NCBI GenBank assembly: GCA_001600455.1
Contig: BCKC01000001.1
Location: 3,746,441 to 3,810,440 of the forward strand
Source: Endocalyx cinctus
Taxonomy: Eukaryota; Ascomycota; Sordariomycetes; Amphisphaeriales; Apiosporaceae
Reading direction: 5' to 3'
DNA: 64,000 nucleotides
The notes beneath the pieces were generated by a model. It was not told where the DNA came from. It was given only the letters and a program-made list of their open reading frames with translations, and searched no databases. Each line of letters starts with the position of its first letter. Position 1 is the stretch's first letter. This document shows, piece after piece, positions 11,214-23,467 of this stretch. A program made the translations under genes and the position numbers.

Positions 11214-14200
11214 ATGCCTCACAGAAACCATGATATTGCTATCATCGGAAGTGGATGTCGTTTCCCAGGAGGTGCTAACTCTCCAGCCAAGCTCTGGGAC
11301 TTGCTAAAAGATCCTAAAGTTGTCTCAGGCGAAGTGCCAAGCATGAAAGGATTTTATCATGAGAACTCACAACACCGTACGTATACATATTACTTACAAA
11401 TTTCCATCTCTATGTTGATTAATGTAATGTTGCTTATTAATGACTCCTATAAATCAGATGGCCATGCAAACGTCCGGAAGGCGTATCTCTTAGCTGAAGA
11501 GAAAGCTCATCGCGTATTTGATGCCTCTTTTTTTGGTATCAGTGCTCCCGAGGCAAATGTACTAGATCCCCAAGCACGCATTCTACTAGAAACTGTTTAT
11601 GAGGCGCTGGAAGCTGCTGGCCAAACTGTCGAAAGCTTGCGAGGAAGTGATACGGCCGTCTACGTCGGCCAGATGGTCGCAGACTACGAGCAGGTCATGA
11701 CCCGAGACAGTGAGCTCATCGGAACTTATCATTCCACTGGCACATCCCGTGCGCAACTGTCTAACAGGGTATCCTACTTCTTTGATTGGCATGGCCCATC
11801 CATGACTATCGATACGGCGTGCAGTTCAAGCCTCGTAGCCCTCCATCACGCCGTCCAACAGCTTCGCCTAGGCCACTCACGCGTAGCTGTTGTGGCAGGG
11901 GCAAACCTAATTTTCGATCCCCATTTTTTCATTGCGGAGACTAAATTACAAATGCTGTCTCCCGACGGTCATTCAAGAATGTGGGATGCAAAAGCGAATG
12001 GATATGCCCGCGGCGAAGGAGTCGCTGCTATCGTGATCAAAACCGTTGAGAATGCCAAGTCAGACTGTGACGATATTGAATGTATTATTCGAGAAAGCGC
12101 CCTCAATCAGGATGGAAAAACACCTGGAATCACTATGTAAGTCTTCAAAATATTCCTGAGCTCCTGGTTCTAGCTGCTCATTCTATACTAGGCCAAGCGC
12201 TGCTGCGCAAGCTGAATTGATACGCGGCTGCTACGCTAGAGCAGGACTTGACCTGACGGACCCTGCACAACGTCCGCAGTACTTTGAGGCTCATGGGACT
12301 GGCACGTCTACCGGTGATCCAATTGAGGCTGAAGCAATCAGTTCTGCTTTCTTCCCGGATACGAAATCAAATGGACAGTTCAAGAAACTCATCGTAGGCA
12401 GCGTTAAAACTATAATTGGCCACACAGAAGGGACAGCTGGGCTAGCTGGAGTCCTGAAGGCCTCTCTGGCTTTGCAGAATGCGACTATTCTACCAAATCT
12501 GTTCTTTGATCAGCTCAACCCCCGTATTCAACCATTTTATACGAACCTTCACGTCCCAAAAACAACGGTGCCATGGCCAATTGAGAGTGGTAATGGGACT
12601 TGTCGTAGAGCAAGTGTAAATAGGTGAGTTTTCATCTAATACTAGTTAAAATGAATGATGATTTCATTAACTTATTTATAGCTTTGGATTTGGTGGTGCA
12701 AACGCTCACGTAATTCTGGAAAGCTGCGAAGCGTCCGAGCCTCGAAACAGCCTGCCTACAGAGATATTTTCACCATTTGTCTTCTCAGCGGCATCCGAAA
12801 GTTCACTCGTTTCGTATATTACTCAGTTCTGTAGGTATGTACATGGTACCGGAAATACTATTGATTTGCGTGACCTTGCCTACACGCTTAGCACACGCCG
12901 AACACGTCTACAGGTAGCCACTTCAGTGGCGGCGAGTACCGCACAAGGTTTATTCACCAAGCTTGAGAGAAAGCTAAATTCAGTACAGTCAGATACTGCC
13001 TCATCTATCGGGGTTAAAGCTACGCGACGTGATCGAGACCTCAAGAAAGATCCAAAGTTGTTGGGCATTTTCACAGGGCAAGGAGCCCAATGGGCTCAGA
13101 TGGGTCATGACTTGGTCTCTAAATCCGACGTTGCCCGAAATATAATCCAAACTCTCGAAAAATATCTTTCCCAGCTACCTGTCAAAACTAGACCTACATG
13201 GTCACTCCTAGAAGAGTTAGGACGGGATGTTTCGTCATCGCGGGTTAATGATCCCGTCATTTCGCAAACACTTTGTACCGCAATCCAAATCTTGCAGATA
13301 AAACTCCTACGTGCGGCATCTGTTGAGATTACCACGGCGGTAGGCCATTCATCCGGTGAAATTGCTGCAGCCTATACGGCAGGGTATATATCCGAAAAAG
13401 ACGCTGTCTGTATTGCTTATTATCGCGGTTTATACGCTAACCTCGCGCGCAACCCGAATGGAGAGGCAGGAGCTATGATGGCTGTAGGTGCTACGCCAGA
13501 AGAGATACAGGACCTTTGTGACACACCAGAACTGACAGGTCGTGTCTCCATTGCCGCTATCAATTCTCCGTCTAGTGTCACCGTTTCCGGGGATCAAAGC
13601 GCTATTAATGCGATGAAAGTCATCTTGCAAGGTGAAAAGAAGTTTGTAAGAGATTTGAAAGTTGAAGTGGCTTATCATTCCCATCATATGGCTGCATGCT
13701 CAAGCCCATATCTTGAATCGTTAGCTACTTTGAACATCGAGCCTGATTCTGGAGACCGGTGTGCTTGGGTTTCGAGTGTAGAAGGGAAGGATTTCTCGGA
13801 AGATAAGAGCCTATTAAAGGGCTCTTATTGGGATACCAATTTGACAAGGCCCGTACTCTTTATGCAGGCTGTTCAGCATACGCTCAAATGTCAAGGACCA
13901 TACGATTTGATAATTGAAATAGGACCACACCCAGCATTGCAAGCACCCACGCTTCAAACGATCCAAGAATTGACCGGGCAGACAGTGCCCTACACTTCTC
14001 TCTTCCGTCGTGGAATATCATCGATTGAATCTTTTGCCGATGGCCTAGGTTATATCTGGACGCACTTTGGAAGTACAGACTTACGAGAGTATGAATCTTT
14101 CTTGTCTGGCAATTCGTGCTTCAAATTGGTAAAGGGACTACCTACTTATTCCTGGGATCACGGGGAAGAGTATTGGCATGAATCACGATATGCCAAAGCT

Positions 14201-17200
14201 AGTAGATTGCGTCCTGGTCTTACAAATGAGTTATTGGGGCATCTGACGCCGGATAGTACGGATAAATGTCTACGCTGGCGTCATATATTGCGGTCCTCGG
14301 AAATCCCATGGCTATCCGGGCACAAATTACAAGGTCTATTGGTTTTCCCTGCCGCTGGATACGTAGTCCTAGCACTTGAAGCTGCATTATTTTTATGCCG
14401 CCGAGAATCCATCCGACTTATCGAGATTCTTGACGTCGACATAGGTCAAGCTCTGATTCTAGAGGAGTCAAGCATGGAGACAATATTTACTTTGACTGAC
14501 ATTAGGAGAAATAAATCCATCATTGAGGCCCGGTTCCATTATCATGCAGCATCTGGAATGGGCCATGCACCTCCTGATCTTAAAGCTGAGGGGCGAGTAC
14601 AAGTCCATCTAGGAGAATATTCCCCGAATACCCTTCCGGAGAGACGTCCACGTGCTCCAAATCTTGTAAGGGTTAAAGAAAACAGCTTCTATCCATCCCT
14701 CGAAAGTCTTGGGTATCAGTACTCAGGACCCTTTGCAGCATTGCATCAGATCCAGAGAAAGCTGGGTACAGCTACTGGTTTTATCTCCAACCCGGAAAAG
14801 TCAACCTTACCTATTCATCCTGCAGTCCTAGATGCAGCTTTTCAGTCTGCATTTCTAACATATTCAGCTCCAAACGATGGTTATATATGGACACTTCACG
14901 TTCCCAGGGTAATTCGGCGTATAAGTCTTAATCTCAATCTCTGTCTGGCTGAGTTAAGTACGTCTAGACCTCTAGAGTTCGACGCTTTCCACTCAAGGGC
15001 GGATAAGCAATTGTCATCTATGATTTGTGACATCGCCATCTATGCCAGTGATGTACCGTATGGCATGATCCAGGTTGAAGCACTTGAATGTGTACCTCTT
15101 TCTCCAGCAACGTCGAACGATGACAAGGAGTTGTTCTCCAGCTTGGTATGGGACTTGGCAGACCCAGATATCCCCCTTGTTACAAGAAGCATGTCTACCA
15201 TTTCACAGAAACCTGGCCTAGATTATATCCTTGAACGTATGGCTTACTTTTACTTATGCGTATTGGATCGTACCGTTCTTCCCGGTCACGAAGCGAGGAT
15301 AAGTGAGCCTTTTCGATACCTATTTCAGTATGCGAAACAATCAATTTCCCAAGCCCAAACAGGAAACTTGCCACTCTGGCACCCAGACTGGGAGCTTGAC
15401 ACATCGCAAGATATACTGGCCGCTTCCAAGCACTATTCGCAAACTCCAGAAGTCAAGCTTCTCATGGCAATGGGTCAAAACATCGTCAGCATCGCGACAG
15501 GAGATATGCTAGCAATTGAGATAGGGACACAAGACAATCTATTAGCTAATTGGTATACGAATAGTACTCGAGTAGGGATCTGCACTTCCTACCTAGCCAA
15601 GACGGTCAAGCAAATTGTCTATAGATACCCTGGTATGGATATATTAGAAGTCGGCGCAGGAACCGGGGCTACTACTCAAGCTATCTTCGACCAAATCGGT
15701 TCCACTTTCGCATCATATTCTTTTACAGACATATCCTCTGGCTTCTTTGAATCAGCCCAAACAAAATTCGCGACGCACAAGGAAAATATGACTTTCAAAG
15801 TCCTCGATGTCACGCAAAGTCCTCAATTGCAAGGCCTGTCGGAAGAGACCTATGACTTAGTCGTCGCATCCATGGTTCTGCACGCAACCCCTGTTCTAGA
15901 GAATACCTTGCAGAATGTCCGCCGCCTACTTAGGCCTGGTGGCTACCTGCTTATGCTCGAGTTGCTGCCGACAGCTGGCAATTTCTTTGGTGTTGTGTTC
16001 GGCGCCTTCCCTGGCTGGTGGCTCGGCGTTGATGATGGCCGTGTTTTGTCACCAAACGTGAGTCCTGCCGAATGGGACCGTCTATTACGCAAGACAGGGT
16101 TTTCTGGAGTTGATAGTATTACCCCGGAGAATCCAAATATCGCACCGTTCACTACCATTTGCGCTCAAGCCATCGATGATAAAGTAAACTTTCTTCGAGA
16201 CCCCCTATCATCATCTTGCCAGGTTGTGCTTGGCACAGAAAAGCCATTCCATGAGCTTGTCGTCGCTAGTGAGGGCAATGCAAATATGCAGTCACTCGAA
16301 GAGCTAAGGTTACTCCTAGAACCACACTGTAATCATTTCAAAATTACCTTCTCACTATTAGAGCTATCGAGTCTCGATATATCGTCAAATACAGCGGTAT
16401 TAAGTCTCTTAGACTTGGATAATTCCGTGTACAAGTCATTAAACCCCGACTCATGGGACGCTGTACGAAGTGTACTACTGAATGTGGGAACACTGATATG
16501 GGTGACGCGAGGACGTCGGGCGGACAACCCTTTCGCTAATATAATGGTTGGTCTGTTACGTGGTGCCTTACGCGACACTCAGACTCTAAAGTACCTATCC
16601 ATAGACATCGAAGACCCTCGTCCTCTCCAAGTCAACTTCATTGCCAGTGCTGCTCTACGATATATCATGGGATTAAAATGGAGTAAAGAAGTCGATATGC
16701 GAATCTCAGTGGAGAATGAGCAGGTACTCACACAAGATGGTCAGCTTATGATTGCACGACTCATACCTAACAAGGAGTTAAATAATCGTTATAACTCGTC
16801 GAGAAGAACTATTTTAGGTAAAGCAGAGGTACATGGGCCAAATGAGTGCATCGAAGTAGCTTGGCGCGGGGTCGAATGGGATCTAGTGCAAAAGTCACTT
16901 CCCGAGAGACACCCAGGAGATGACACCATCCAGTTGCACATCACTCATTCCATCTTGTCCGCCATTCAAGTCACTGAGTTTGACCACATGTTTCTCATGC
17001 TGGGCAAAGATGTCCAAACCGGTAGGCAGAGAGTATCTCTCTCAAGTCATAACACCTCGGTGATCAATCCTCATCAGCACTTCTCGATACCCGTAGAAGT
17101 CGCGGCTAGTTCTGAGCTCAGCTTTCTAACATGTCTTACTTACCATCTTCTAGCCTTGGAAGCTCTTCGGGGCTTATCTCAAGGCGATCGCATTTTGGTT

Positions 17201-19017
17201 CATGAGCCCGATGCTGAGCTTGCGACGATTCTGGCCGAAGAAGCAAGAGTCGTAAATGTGAGGATTACCTTCACAACTAGCACAGATGGAGACCCTCCTT
17301 CCGGTTGGGTAAAGTACCACCCGAATGGCTTCAGTCGATATGATTTCAGTTCTGCCCTTCAAACTTTTACTGCATTCGCCGACTTTTCAAGTGGGAAAGA
17401 GGCTGGATTAGCTTCTGCGGATTGTATACGTTCTGAACTCCCATCACGATGTAGAAAATGCGACCTTGGATCTTTGCTCGGGAAAGAATCACGGGATCCC
17501 CTCGAGTCGCGTACCCCAGACATTTTAAGTCGATTCACTTACGCCGTGACCCGTACTCGAGATGATGCAGCTATATCAGCAAGCTCTATTCGCACAATTC
17601 CGATTTCACAACTCGCAAGCCGTAACCAATTACTGTCTCAAAGAAGTGTCGTCGAGTGGACCTCGACTCCTGTCATTGATATCCGCCTTCGGTCCGCAGA
17701 TTCACACGTGAGGTTTTCTGATAAGAAGACATACTGGTTGGTAGGGCTTAGTGGAGGCCTAGGTCTATCACTTTGTGAGTGGATGGTACAACGTGGCGCG
17801 CGCTATTTCGCTATTTCTAGCCGACATCCCAGAATCGAAGAACGCTGGTTGCAAGAGATGAAAAGCAGAGGAACTAACATCAAAATAGCCGCATGGTATG
17901 TTTATGCATTATATTCATATATATATATATATATTATGATAGCGTCGGAAGCTAATTTTTTCATCAGTGATGTCACCAATAAGTCAGAAGTTATGGATCT
18001 GTACGCGGAGCTTTGTTCAAGCATGCCTAGTATTGCGGGTGTCGCTCAAGGAGCCAGTAAGTTACTATTATAACAATCGTTTTCCTTTTCTTCTTCTAAC
18101 CTCAAAAAGTGGTGTTGCGGGACAGTTCGATCAGAGACATGACATTAGAGCAATTTCTGGACGTCACCAGACCTAAGGTTGACGGTAGCCTACACCTAAA
18201 CGAGTTATTCCAAGATGATACCCTAGACTTCTTCTTGTTTTTTTCTTCCACGACAGCAATCACGGGAAATCTAGGACAAGCGAATTATATGGCAGCCAAC
18301 TGGTTTATGTCGAGTCTCGCGCAGCAGCGTCGTCAGAAGGGACTTGCGTCATCGGTCATCCACATCGGCGTCACATTCGGAGTTGGTTACGTAACACGAG
18401 AGCAAGAGAACGCCCAACTTTATAGAAAAGCCGCCATGAAGCTCGGCGCGCACATACCCACATCAGAATATGACTTCCACCAGCTTTTCGCGGAAGGAAT
18501 TACGTCAGGGCAGCCGGGTGCCTCAGGTCCGATTGAACACATGACGGGTATCAGGCGGGTTAGCCCGTTGGAAGAATACCAACCCGTTTGGGAGACTTGG
18601 CCATTAATGAACCACTTTGTGCAAGACCGTCGAAGCACTGAGAAGATGGCCAGCCATGAGAAACTTGGTATCCCTATAAAGAAGCAACTTTCAACAGCAC
18701 GGGACCGAGAGAGCATCTATAAAATTATCCAGACTGGATTCATTTCTAAAGTTTGTAGCCTCTTTGAGCTTGAAGAAGAAAAGCTCGCTCAATCAAACCT
18801 AGAAGACGTACATTTTGACGAATTAGGGGTGGATTCGCTCTTAGCAGTGGAAATACGGAGTTGGTTCATGAAGACACTGGAAGTTGGTATATCGGTATTA
18901 GAGATACTCAACGGGGCTTCCATAAGTGATCTTATTTCTAAGGCTACCGAGACAATTCCACGATGCTTAGTGCCGAGCTTACATGAGAGCAACACTAATG
19001 CCCAAGGCTCGCCCTAG
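11214..19017 (+). CDS. Highly reducing type I polyketide synthase, KS-AT-DH-cMT-psiER-KR-ACP
   Basis: Six exons (11214-11376, 11458-12136, 12192-12623, 12682-17895, 17968-18056, 18110-19017) give 2,494 residues. Every junction restores a conserved motif. KS: Cys176 in DTACSS, His315 in EAHGTG, His358. AT: Ser648 in GHSSG. DH: His972 and Asp1142 in HPAVLDAAFQ. C-methyltransferase: SAM motif LEVGAGTG (about 1413-1420). Next comes an ER-position segment whose nucleotide-binding loop is replaced by ILVHEPDAEL (1929-1938), so cis enoyl reduction is unlikely. KR: GLSGGLG (2113-2119) and Tyr2252. ACP: Ser2435 in GVDSLLAVEI. It ends soon after the ACP, with no NRPS, thioesterase or carnitine-transferase domain. 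It should make a C-methylated, reduced linear chain released in trans. Intron 1 (81 nt) is stop-free and frame-neutral. The thioesterase and P450s beside it are the likely partners. Confidence 0.95.
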
Positions 19018-19032
19018 GGCTTAGGTACTGAC

Positions 19033-19293
19033 ATGGCTCTACTCCTCCTAACGTTTACTCCGGCCCTCATATCTTTTATCGCGGGTAGTAGTCTGATTAC
19101 TTTTCTCTTCATTCACCGCGTCTATCTGGTCCAGCCTTTTTATGGAGTTACTGGGCCCCCTCTATCCTCTCGGTTGGCTAGGTTGATGCCGAGAGTGACA
19201 ATGAAGGTACATCGAATAGTATGGAGTCAACAGTGGAAGAGGAGGAGATCTTGGAGTACATCGAAGGGAGTGGTTGTTGTTATCAGGTTATAG
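19033..19293 (+). pseudogene. Possible truncated membrane-anchor fragment (P450-like N-terminus)
   Basis: An 86-codon frame starts 15 bases after the PKS stop. It has a hydrophobic stretch (about residues 3-30) and then a YGVTGPPLSSRLARL segment. This recalls the anchor plus Pro/Gly hinge at the start of microsomal fungal P450s, but nothing after it looks like a P450 and low-complexity DNA follows. It may be the stump of a gene lost by rearrangement, or simply PKS 3' untranslated sequence. I do not claim function. Confidence 0.25.
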
Positions 19294-20117
19294 ATGTAGT
19301 GTAATAGTTGTTACTGACGTTGCTTCTTTTTTTTCTTTTGATATTATTACTGCTGTTGTTTCCATCATTTTTGCCACTATTGTTATTATTGCTGCCGTTA
19401 CCCATCTTCGTACTTTCTCTTAATTACTGATATTGTTTACCACAATAGAGAAGAGGAAAAGTTAAAAAGAACTTAACCGGGTGACTCGAAACGTTTCAAA
19501 ACTAATGGGTCAAAATAATTATTAAAAAAAACTTTGTATTACTTTCTCAAAGCTCAGCTCACTGCTCTTCCTCTTCTTCCCCGCCGTCAGTTTGTATCAG
19601 TATCACTAAGCAACCAGAAAAGAATGGCAACACAATCCTGATTGTGCTGATTGTGTTGAAACCTATGTAATAAGTTGAATTGCAAGTGTGATAAATGTGA
19701 TAGAGATGGTGTGGTATGGTGTGGTATGGTGTGGTTGGTGGAGGTTGATATATACTACTATACTGTATTGTACTGTATTTTAGGAAGTGGGCAGGTGGGT
19801 TAGTGGGGTAAAGGTAGTTTAATGGGTCTAATTCCCTTAATAGTATTAAGTAACAGGGGTTGTTTAGTTGGCTGGTCGGTTACAGTATATTCCATACCGT
19901 ACATTGGGCGTTATATCTACGGTGGGCCTCCAGCGCATCTACTAGGGGGGCCAAGCTTAAAAGCGGACCCCCTCTATTCGTTCGTTTCTCACTTAGGGGG
20001 CGCATAAATTATAGCACCTGCAAAAATTATGGTTTTTTTTGCCATAAGTTTTGTAGAAAAGATACCTCGGATATAATACGCGTCCCATATAAACGTAAGT
20101 ATATATTTTATTATTTC
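19294..20117. other. Intergenic with short tandem repeats
   Basis: Low-complexity sequence downstream of the PKS. A 10-base unit GTGGTATGGT repeats at 19711-19735 and TACTGTAT-type repeats follow near 19755-19780. No gene is supported. Confidence 0.5.
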
Positions 20118-20382
20118 TGTAAGGCTGGGAGCTAAGGCTCAGCCTGACAACCGGCCATTGGCCGTGCTCCGGTCAGGTGACCAGGAGTTTAGCGAGCTTG
20201 TTAGGTGACTAAGAACCATATATTTTGTAATTGTAATCGGGCACGAATAGGGCCCGATATTAGTGTGATATATATCGGTGTAAGGCTCGGTAATAACTTC
20301 ATATTCCTTAAGGATTAATCAAGTCATAATTCTACCTATAAGCTTTCCCAGCGTCCCTATCTCGTAACCTGATAACCTTATA
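20118..20382 (-). repeat. TGTAAGG-ended dispersed repeat, copy 1 (inverted)
   Basis: Starts TGTAAGGCTGGGAGCTAAGG and ends near CTGATAACCTTATA. Its reverse complement matches 27559-27834 over nearly the whole length, and matches the two outer pieces of 20589-21123. The TG...CA ends would suit a small solo LTR, while the shared TGTAAGG/CCTTACA ends would also suit a TIR element. No coding sequence is present. Confidence 0.7.
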
Positions 20383-20588
20383 ATATCAAGGCAATGCTTA
20401 AAGTAATCGGTATATTTATCGAAGATCCTAAAGTTGAAGAAGAAAGGAAAGTACTAAGTAACTAAGGTATTCTAAAAAAGTACAAATACCATTGTGTGGC
20501 AGGTGCCACTAACCTTCAGCTGGCCCCACCTGGAGTACAGTCCCATTCAAAGTATGTATACCACCATGCACTGTGCCATGCCGTGACA

Positions 20589-21123
20589 GACGTTGGGAAA
20601 GTTTATGGGTAAAATTATGACTTGATTAATCCTTAAGGAATATAAAGTTATTACCGGGCCTTGTACGGAGGTCCACTTCAAAAGTTCTGACCATAGTAAC
20701 TTCGTTTAATTATATTAAACCCTATCTTTCTATCCTTGGCATATTCATTTGGAAAGGGTAATTATATATAGAGGTAAGCTTTATTTTATCGTTAGTGCTT
20801 ATACTTTCACTAAAGTCCTTAAAAATATAACCCTTTTAGCACTTATTTTTAACGCATAAACCAAGTCCCAGGGTTAAGGTTAAGTATGTAATAATAAGAA
20901 GTATGGTATAATGCAACTATACGAGGCTAGTATGGACAAAACTTTTGAAGTGGACCTCCGTACCGATATATATTATATTAGTATCGGGCCCTATTCGTGC
21001 CCGATTATAATTACAGAATATATGGCCCTTAGTCACCTGATAAGCTCGTTAAACTCCTGGTTACTTAACCGGAGTACGGCCAATGGCCGGTTATCAGGCT
21101 AAGCCTTAGCTCCCAGCCTTACA
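20589..21123 (+). repeat. TGTAAGG-ended dispersed repeat, copy 2 (split by a nested MITE)
   Basis: The 5' piece (20589-20663) and 3' piece (20963-21123) together match the other copies; about 30 bases of the 5' end are missing. The copy is split by the nested 295-bp element. With copy 1 it forms long inverted arms around a spacer of about 200 bases. It ends CAGCCTTACA at 21123, only 19 bases beyond the stop codon of the neighbouring P450. Confidence 0.7.
20666..20960. mobile_element. Nested Tc1/mariner-type MITE, 295 bp
   Basis: The ends are near-perfect inverted repeats of about 30 bases (CGGAGGTCCACTTCAAAAGT at the left, its complement at the right), flanked by TA on both sides (20664-20665 and 20961-20962). 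It has no transposase frame. TA duplication with this TIR length fits a non-autonomous Tc1/mariner or Fot1/pogo-group element. It sits inside copy 2 of the TGTAAGG repeat, so it inserted later. Confidence 0.75.
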
Positions 21124-21141
21124 CAAATTTTCACCAGGTAT

Positions 21142-23467
21142 TTATAGTATATTGTTTCGGAACAATATATCTCCGGTATCTAATCTGACATAGGTACCTT
21201 GAAAATCACTGGAGCAGGCGGGTGCCGTGGCAGGTACCAAAAAAAAAAAGGGTTCAAATAGTGGGGCTCTCTTAATATATATTATTGCGCGTCGCAGTTT
21301 GTATATGAGACTATTCCTAAGTAAAAGAATGTTGGATGACTTCTCTTCTAACCAAGTGTCCGATTTACGTCTCCTAACCGACAACCGTGCATCCTGAGCT
21401 GGAATGATATTGTATTCTATCCAGACATTTTCAGGCCGGTACTCCAGGACTTTAACGTCATAGTCTTTCAAAATTTGTGTGACAATGATCTTAATCAAGT
21501 CGACCGCAAAGAAGCGACCGGGGCATGCATGCTTCCCGACGCCCCAGGTAGCAAAAAGTTCATTCGTTTCTACGGCTGCCTGTTGTTACGAAATTAGAAG
21601 TTGGCCCATTCAACAGGCCCCGAATGAGAAGACACACGGACCACCACGAAAAGGCTTTAGGTAGTAATCCAGGAAGGGCCTTACGTAAGGATGGTCACGT
21701 GACAAAGTGATCTAAGTGATCTAAGTGATCTGAATAGATCATTCAGATCATATAGATCATCACTAGTCTTGGCATACCAACATGCCAGAAATTTACGAAT
21801 ATTTAATGATAGATTTCCTACTATATTTAGTCAGTCCTTACCTTAGCTTTTCAGCTTCCAACTTAAGTACTAATATAGACTATTAGTATAAAGTACCTTA
21901 AAAACCTCTTTTACAAACATCGTGAACCTTACTTGACATGATTTCTTAACCTATTATTACCTTTAAATCAAGACCCACCACAAACCGACCAATATTATCC
22001 GACGTATTGGCGGGTTTGTAACACCTGTCCGACGCCCGTGGTCTTTTCCAACCCCGCGCTGTCCGAAGTACGCATGAACCTATCGTGAACAAACTCGGAT
22101 GGCCGTTCGTAGAAGCGTTCATCGTGATGCAACCCCCATCCAGAAACGCATAATGTGACCCCTTGTGGTAGATGCTGGCCACTTGGCAGTATAATACCGT
22201 TGGGATGCACAACTTTTCGACTCATGGCTTTTGGTACGAGACCCCAGAGTCTTAAACTTTCCCGCAGAGCGCTGTCGAGCCGAGACATCTGGTTCAATCG
22301 CGTGCGCTTAAATGTTTCAGGCCGGCGGGCGTTATTGGTCATTGATTCATCGCGAAGAAGATGTGCCGTATGAGATTGAGAAAAAATATCAAGGAGAAGG
22401 TTACAGGTAGTGAGCGTGGACGTGTGAATTGCAGCAAAGTTCAAAGCTAATATACGCCGGCTAAGATAGTCTGGGGTACGTTCGGGAGAAGATGAGGGGT
22501 ACTTCAAGGAATTATATGCAAGCCAGGAGCTGAAAAGGGGTCGCTTAGTGATTACTTCACTATGCATCAGATCCATGAAATAAGGGAGGAGATGTCTTGA
22601 GCAGCGCGAATATACGATCGCAGTGGGGATGGTAACGACAGCCCCCGCAATGCGCCGGAGCCATGGAGGAAAGAGATTCAATAAGAGTCCAGAACTTGAA
22701 ACCCAGGTAACATAACTGATGGCATTTTCGATGAAATCAGTTTTACGACCTGGCGAAAAGTTAGTCTCAAACGAGCTAGTGGATAGCCCAAGAGAGGAGG
22801 GAACTGACAAAGTACGTCACCAACAAAAACACGATTTGATGCCCGGGCCACCACGCGACGAATAGTATAATCCAGATTGACCTGCCGCCAAACATCCGGA
22901 TCCGTGCCCCAAAACTCGTGCAAGGCCATTCTGACCTCTTCCCAGACGTCTCCCACGAAATCGTCTAGATGGGCGGTGAGATTGCGACGCACCAGGGGCT
23001 CATGTACCGGGTTCAACCCGATATCACCGCGCAGCATCGTTATTGGGATGTTCAAGGCGTCCATCTGAGCCCACTTGGCGCTGAGGTAGGTTTCAGGCTG
23101 TGAAACCAGCCACGGCATCATCGATGGTGGGAGAACAATGCTATCCCCAAAGATCCCATGGAGCATGTAGGGCCGCTTGTCGACAATTTGCTATTAAGTG
23201 AAAAGTAGATTAGAGCTCACTTTCTATCGTTATATAATCATGGCTCTATGATGCCCTAGAAACGTGCTTACTTACTCTTTGATAGACACGATCCAAGATA
23301 TCCTTTCCTTTTCTTAGACTTCCCAGTCGAGCAAGAGCTGGATATTTAGAATCAGCTGGTGGCAGATCCATCCGTGATTTACCTGGTGGTGCTTTCCACC
23401 AGAGTCGAAATGATAGAACCAATATCAGGAGAAGGACAGCATAGGGTAAACCAATCATGACGGGCAT
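21142..23467 (-). CDS. Cytochrome P450 (CYP68/CYP503-like, ent-kaurene-oxidase type)
   Basis: Exons on the minus strand: 23467-23276, 23190-22821, 22749-22004, 21579-21142; 581 residues. An N-terminal anchor (MIGLPYAVLLLILVLSF) is followed by PPADSKYPALARLG. The I-helix reads FAAIHTST, the ExxR motif is ESLR in ALRESLRL, and the heme loop is WGVGKHACPGRFF with Cys455. These are typical of fungal secondary-metabolism P450s anchored in the ER. Introns of 85 and 71 nt are normal. The last intron (424 nt, weak GTCGGA donor) is not, and it contains a hairpin repeat. After the usual RRRKSD end the frame runs about 50 residues further, through a run of Phe from an A-tract, to a stop next to the TGTAAGG repeat. 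The original stop may have been lost. Likely tailoring oxidase of the PKS product, or recently damaged. Confidence 0.8.
21706..21764. repeat. GATC-rich hairpin repeat in a P450 intron
   Basis: AGTGATCTA-type units repeat in tandem and then invert (GATCTGAAT against ATTCAGATC). The whole 59-base block can fold back from AGTGATCT to AGATCATCACT. Just before it lies the palindrome GTCACGTGAC (21694-21703). It sits inside the unusually long last intron of the P450. Confidence 0.6.

Noticed and set aside
11377..11457. PKS intron 1 as coding sequence
   Set aside because: It is stop-free and a multiple of three, but retained reading would insert 27 hydrophobic residues into the conserved KS segment HHGHANVRKAYLL, and donor and acceptor are both good.
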